Source: Isoetes taiwanensis
Lineage: Eukaryota; Streptophyta; Lycopodiopsida; Isoetales; Isoetaceae
DNA: 64,000 nt
NCBI GenBank assembly: GCA_021234155.1
Contig: JAJEKV010000013.1
Coordinates: forward strand, 4,524,028-4,588,027
Direction: 5' to 3'
The position numbers and the translations under genes were made by a program. The notes under the pieces are model-generated. The model saw only the letters and a program-made list of their open reading frames with translations, had not been told where the DNA came from and did not search any database. Shown piece by piece: positions 61,241-64,000 of this stretch. Each line of letters opens with the position of its first letter. Positions within the stretch are counted from its first letter, which is position 1.

Positions 61241-63530
61241 CTAAGTAGTGATGGAGTATTCCTTGGAATTTTCGTACGAATAAGGAGCAGAGGATGTGAC
61301 TGTGATAATGCTTCCAGAAGTCTCAACCAAAGTGTTGATTTTCTTAAGACATGTACTAGATAAAGTATGAGGAATAGTTTCCTTGCCTTCTAGCATTTGG
61401 ACCACAATAGACATGAAGGGCCTTAATTCAGGATCCTGATTGATGCAAAGATTAGCAACCTCAAGCATCCTCCTTGCTTCATTGGCATCAAAGCAATCTT
61501 TTAATTTCTTATCCACAAGTCCATTGTAGTCCGATATTTCCTGCGTTCTCAAATGGGAGAGCTTAGCACCAGAAATAATTTCTAACAATACAACTCCAAA
61601 ACTATAAACATCACTCTTCACATCAATTTCTTCACCTTCACAAAGTTCTGGTGATAGATATCCTGGAGTTCCACGTACTGTGGTCATAAACACACCACTT
61701 TCTCTTCTATCCACTAACCTAGAGAGTCCAAAATCAGCCACTTTGGGTCTAAAGTTTTCATCCAATAGAATATTTTGGGGCTTGACATCCAAGTGAAGGA
61801 TTTTCTCATGACATTCTTCATGCATGTATGCCAAACCTTTGGCTGCCCCAACAGCTATTTCCATTCTATCTTCCCAACATAGCATGCCAGGTCTCTTTCC
61901 CACTAGCCACTGGTCTAAGGAACCATTGGCCATATATTCATAAACCAAAGCCCTCTTAGATTTCCTTGCAGCAAATCCAAGCAATTGGACTAGGTGTAGG
62001 TGCCTCACTCTACTTAATACAGAAATCTCTGCATAGAAGTCCGGTGTTTCCCGGCTTGACTCATGAAGAACCTTCACAAAGAATGTATCTTCCATCTGGC
62101 AGAAGTCCCTTGTATACACTTCCAAAACCCCCTTCTCCTAACTTTTCACTGAAACTGGTAGTTATCACATCCAACTCTTCAAATGAAAATTTCTTCAAGG
62201 TTGATTCAGACAAACATGAAGCCAGAATTTCATCTTCAACCTCTGATTCATCTCTTGTGATCTTCTTTCTTCTCAAATATATGCAAAGTATGACCAAAAC
62301 AAAGGCGCAGGCTGCTATTGAAGAAAGGGTGACGCTTAAAATGAGGCTGAATGAAGAATTCTTACCTGAATTTGACTTGCAAAGCTTGAAGAAAGCAGCA
62401 TAGCTTTGGTTTGCATACCTAAGGCTATTCACTTTATCAACCGTAAAGCAAAAGAGTTATGGTGCCTCGATAAAATCTTTGCTTTACATGTCGATGAATC
62501 CTCGCAACTTTTACTGCACCTCTGCTCATTGATGTTAGTTAAGCTTGGTAAGGCATCCAATTCATAGAAATCAATTTCATCTGCAGTTACCATTTCACAG
62601 TTGCCAGACTCATATTTTACTTTGCAACCAGATGCTCCATTATTTTGTGAACTCAAAGGTTCTAAGTAAGTACTATTGCCCATTACCGCGGCTGAAAGCA
62701 GGTGCCATTCTTACAGAGGCCATAGGATCCACAGGAATTTGGGACTGTACAAGCCTTAGAACCTTGAGGAATGGAAATTTTTGTATCATTCCAGAGTTTG
62801 ATAATGGAAAGAATTCCATTTTCAATGCTTGCAAAGGCTACATATTCTACAGCAGAAATGGACAAGCTCAAAATGTCGCAAAAGAACTGAAGCACCACCA
62901 CAATTAACCCGGTTAGTCGCCAGATAGTCATTCTCGGATATATTGCCGTGGTCGAACGGATCTGAAGGTAGGCACCTGAAGCATCACAACATAATGCAAA
63001 GCAAAAGCGAAGAATCAAGAATTGGTGCCCGGACTCCAACTTTTATATGCATATTGCATGTTATAAGTAAGAGAGGCTCGATGGAGAGTTGAATTGAAAG
63101 CTATAATTTCCATACACAAGCCTGCTACCATTTTTCAAAACTCGCCACAAACAAGGTAACTTGTTGGGCTAATGAAAACCGCTCCAGAAAGAATTATTAT
63201 TTCGTCAATAAGCTCCGGATAGCCATCTTTCTTTGAGACGAAGATTGGTTGCATTAGGGCGGATATAGACCACACTTTGGAAGCTGCGATTCATTTTTAA
63301 CACTAAATCCCCATTACATTTGAAGACTTATGCTAGAATTTTCTCCCACGGCTTGATCAACTCGACTGGATTAATTGATGTTTCCAGTCATCCCAAGCTC
63401 GATGGAGAGAACACGCGGTGCTTCAAATCTCCTTGTATTTGTGTGAAAACCACCCGATTACCATGTATCCACATTTTGGGTTACGCTTTTCTGAGAGGCG
63501 TAAGTTTCTATAACATCGTTTGGTTGTCAT
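61241..63530 (-). pseudogene. G-type lectin receptor kinase, frameshifted paralogue
   Basis: The minus strand follows the intact gene at 47.5 kb from QNVDTW (about 63460) to a C-terminus at 61241. The kinase C-lobe (62125-61241) is open and keeps HLDVKPQN, DFGLSRL and SPE. Breaks: a one-base shift between PDGR and FVKVL near 62090, another in the PAN domain near 62450-62480, another after KNGTC near 62685, and several stops or shifts in the lectin domain (63040-63460). No start codon with a signal peptide was found. The kinase part is kept much better than the lectin part. The locus is not expected to make a receptor, though a soluble kinase fragment cannot be excluded. Confidence 0.9.
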
Positions 63531-63612
63531 AAAGTCTTTGGTCCAAGATGGATTCCCAACCCAAACCCACAAGGTTTTCGGAAGACCGTTATATATCATC
63601 GGGATGTGGTTT

Positions 63613-63670
63613 TTCCGGACACCCGTTATCAGCCATTGTGGTTAATCGGACACCCGTTATCGACCATTAA
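63613..63670. repeat. subterminal repeat pair, left block
   Basis: CCGGACACCCGTTATC-AGCCA and a second unit, both of the type TTAATC(C)GGACA.CCG.TATC. It is the reverse complement of the block at 63892-64000. Confidence 0.75.
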
Positions 63671-63891
63671 GAATCATATAGTTTGAAGCCCAAAACCAAC
63701 TGTTTTTGCCCTTTTTGATCGATTACGCTCTATTTCGCCTTTAAATCTCTTCCTTTCTTCATCAATCTAGCATAAAAGGGGTATACAAAGCGATTGGCAT
63801 GCTTTTTAAAGCGGATCAAACCACCCACGGAGCCGCAAGAGTGATCTGATCAAAATTTCTGCCCCCGCAGCACAGTTCTACGCTTGGTTTT
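63671..63891. other. spacer between inverted repeat blocks, no gene
   Basis: No coding sequence recognised. Confidence 0.5.
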
Positions 63892-64000
63892 TTGTCCGGA
63901 TTAACCACTTGGCTGATATCGGATGTCCGGATTAACCACCTCGGTGATACGGATGTCCGGATTAACCACCCTGGCTGATACCGGATGTCCAGATTAACCA
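63892..64000. repeat. tandem GGATGTCCGGATTAACCAC repeat at the window edge
   Basis: At least three and a half units of about 31-32 bp, GGATGTCCGGATTAACCAC followed by a variable GGCTGATA. The array runs off the window. Confidence 0.9.

Noticed and set aside
1-64000. CRISPR arrays, bacterial operons, rRNA genes
   Set aside because: No regularly spaced identical repeats with unique spacers, no bacterial gene order, and no rRNA motifs were seen. The DNA is clearly plant.

Overview
The window is nuclear DNA from a land plant with a large, repeat-rich genome. The evidence is an intact plant lectin receptor kinase gene, Ty1/copia and Ty3/gypsy retrotransposons with plant-type primer-binding sites, plant L1-like LINEs, a hAT transposase remnant, and GT-AG introns. 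Nothing looks bacterial. I cannot name the species. The amount of nested, decayed transposon sequence would suit a gymnosperm or another large-genome plant, but that is inference.

Layout. 0-7 kb: remnants of a kinase-like sequence and of a coiled-coil/RING gene. The latter is split by a 3.7-kb segment with terminal inverted repeats (2519-6194), which carries a cupin exon and palindromic subterminal repeats. 7.0-9.4 kb: a dense array of eleven long imperfect hairpins, the most unusual feature here. 10-12.6 kb: a 5'-truncated LINE with poly(A) and a 12-bp target duplication, inserted in a hAT transposase gene. 12.8-34.8 kb: a Ty3/gypsy element on the minus strand with 2.45-kb LTRs and target duplication GTCCC, inserted in an ankyrin-repeat fragment. 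This element is itself split at 20.03-31.13 kb by a second Ty3/gypsy element on the plus strand (LTRs about 0.58 kb, duplication CAGAT). 35 kb: fragments of an ankyrin protein and a monoacylglycerol-lipase-like protein side by side.

37-45 kb: an unrecognised coiled-coil gene split by a young 5.1-kb Ty1/copia element (target duplication TGGAT, intact 1157-codon frame). It is followed by TGTACAT-rich DNA and a run of short exons for a highly charged protein. 47.5-49.9 kb: an intact single-exon G-type lectin receptor kinase. 50-60 kb: three different LINE remnants, tandem repeats, a pair of small inverted-repeat elements and one arm of a 0.4-kb duplication. 61.2-63.5 kb: a frameshifted paralogue of the receptor kinase on the opposite strand. 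The window ends in an inverted pair of subterminal-type repeats.

Only the receptor kinase at 47.5 kb and the copia polyprotein are long uninterrupted genes. Most other coding stretches are transposon genes or fragments with stops and frameshifts. Four insertions can be read as clean insertions because the flanking reading frame or target duplication rejoins: the TIR segment, the LINE, the outer gypsy element and the copia element. The inner gypsy element is supported by its target duplication. All function calls come from motif recognition by eye.
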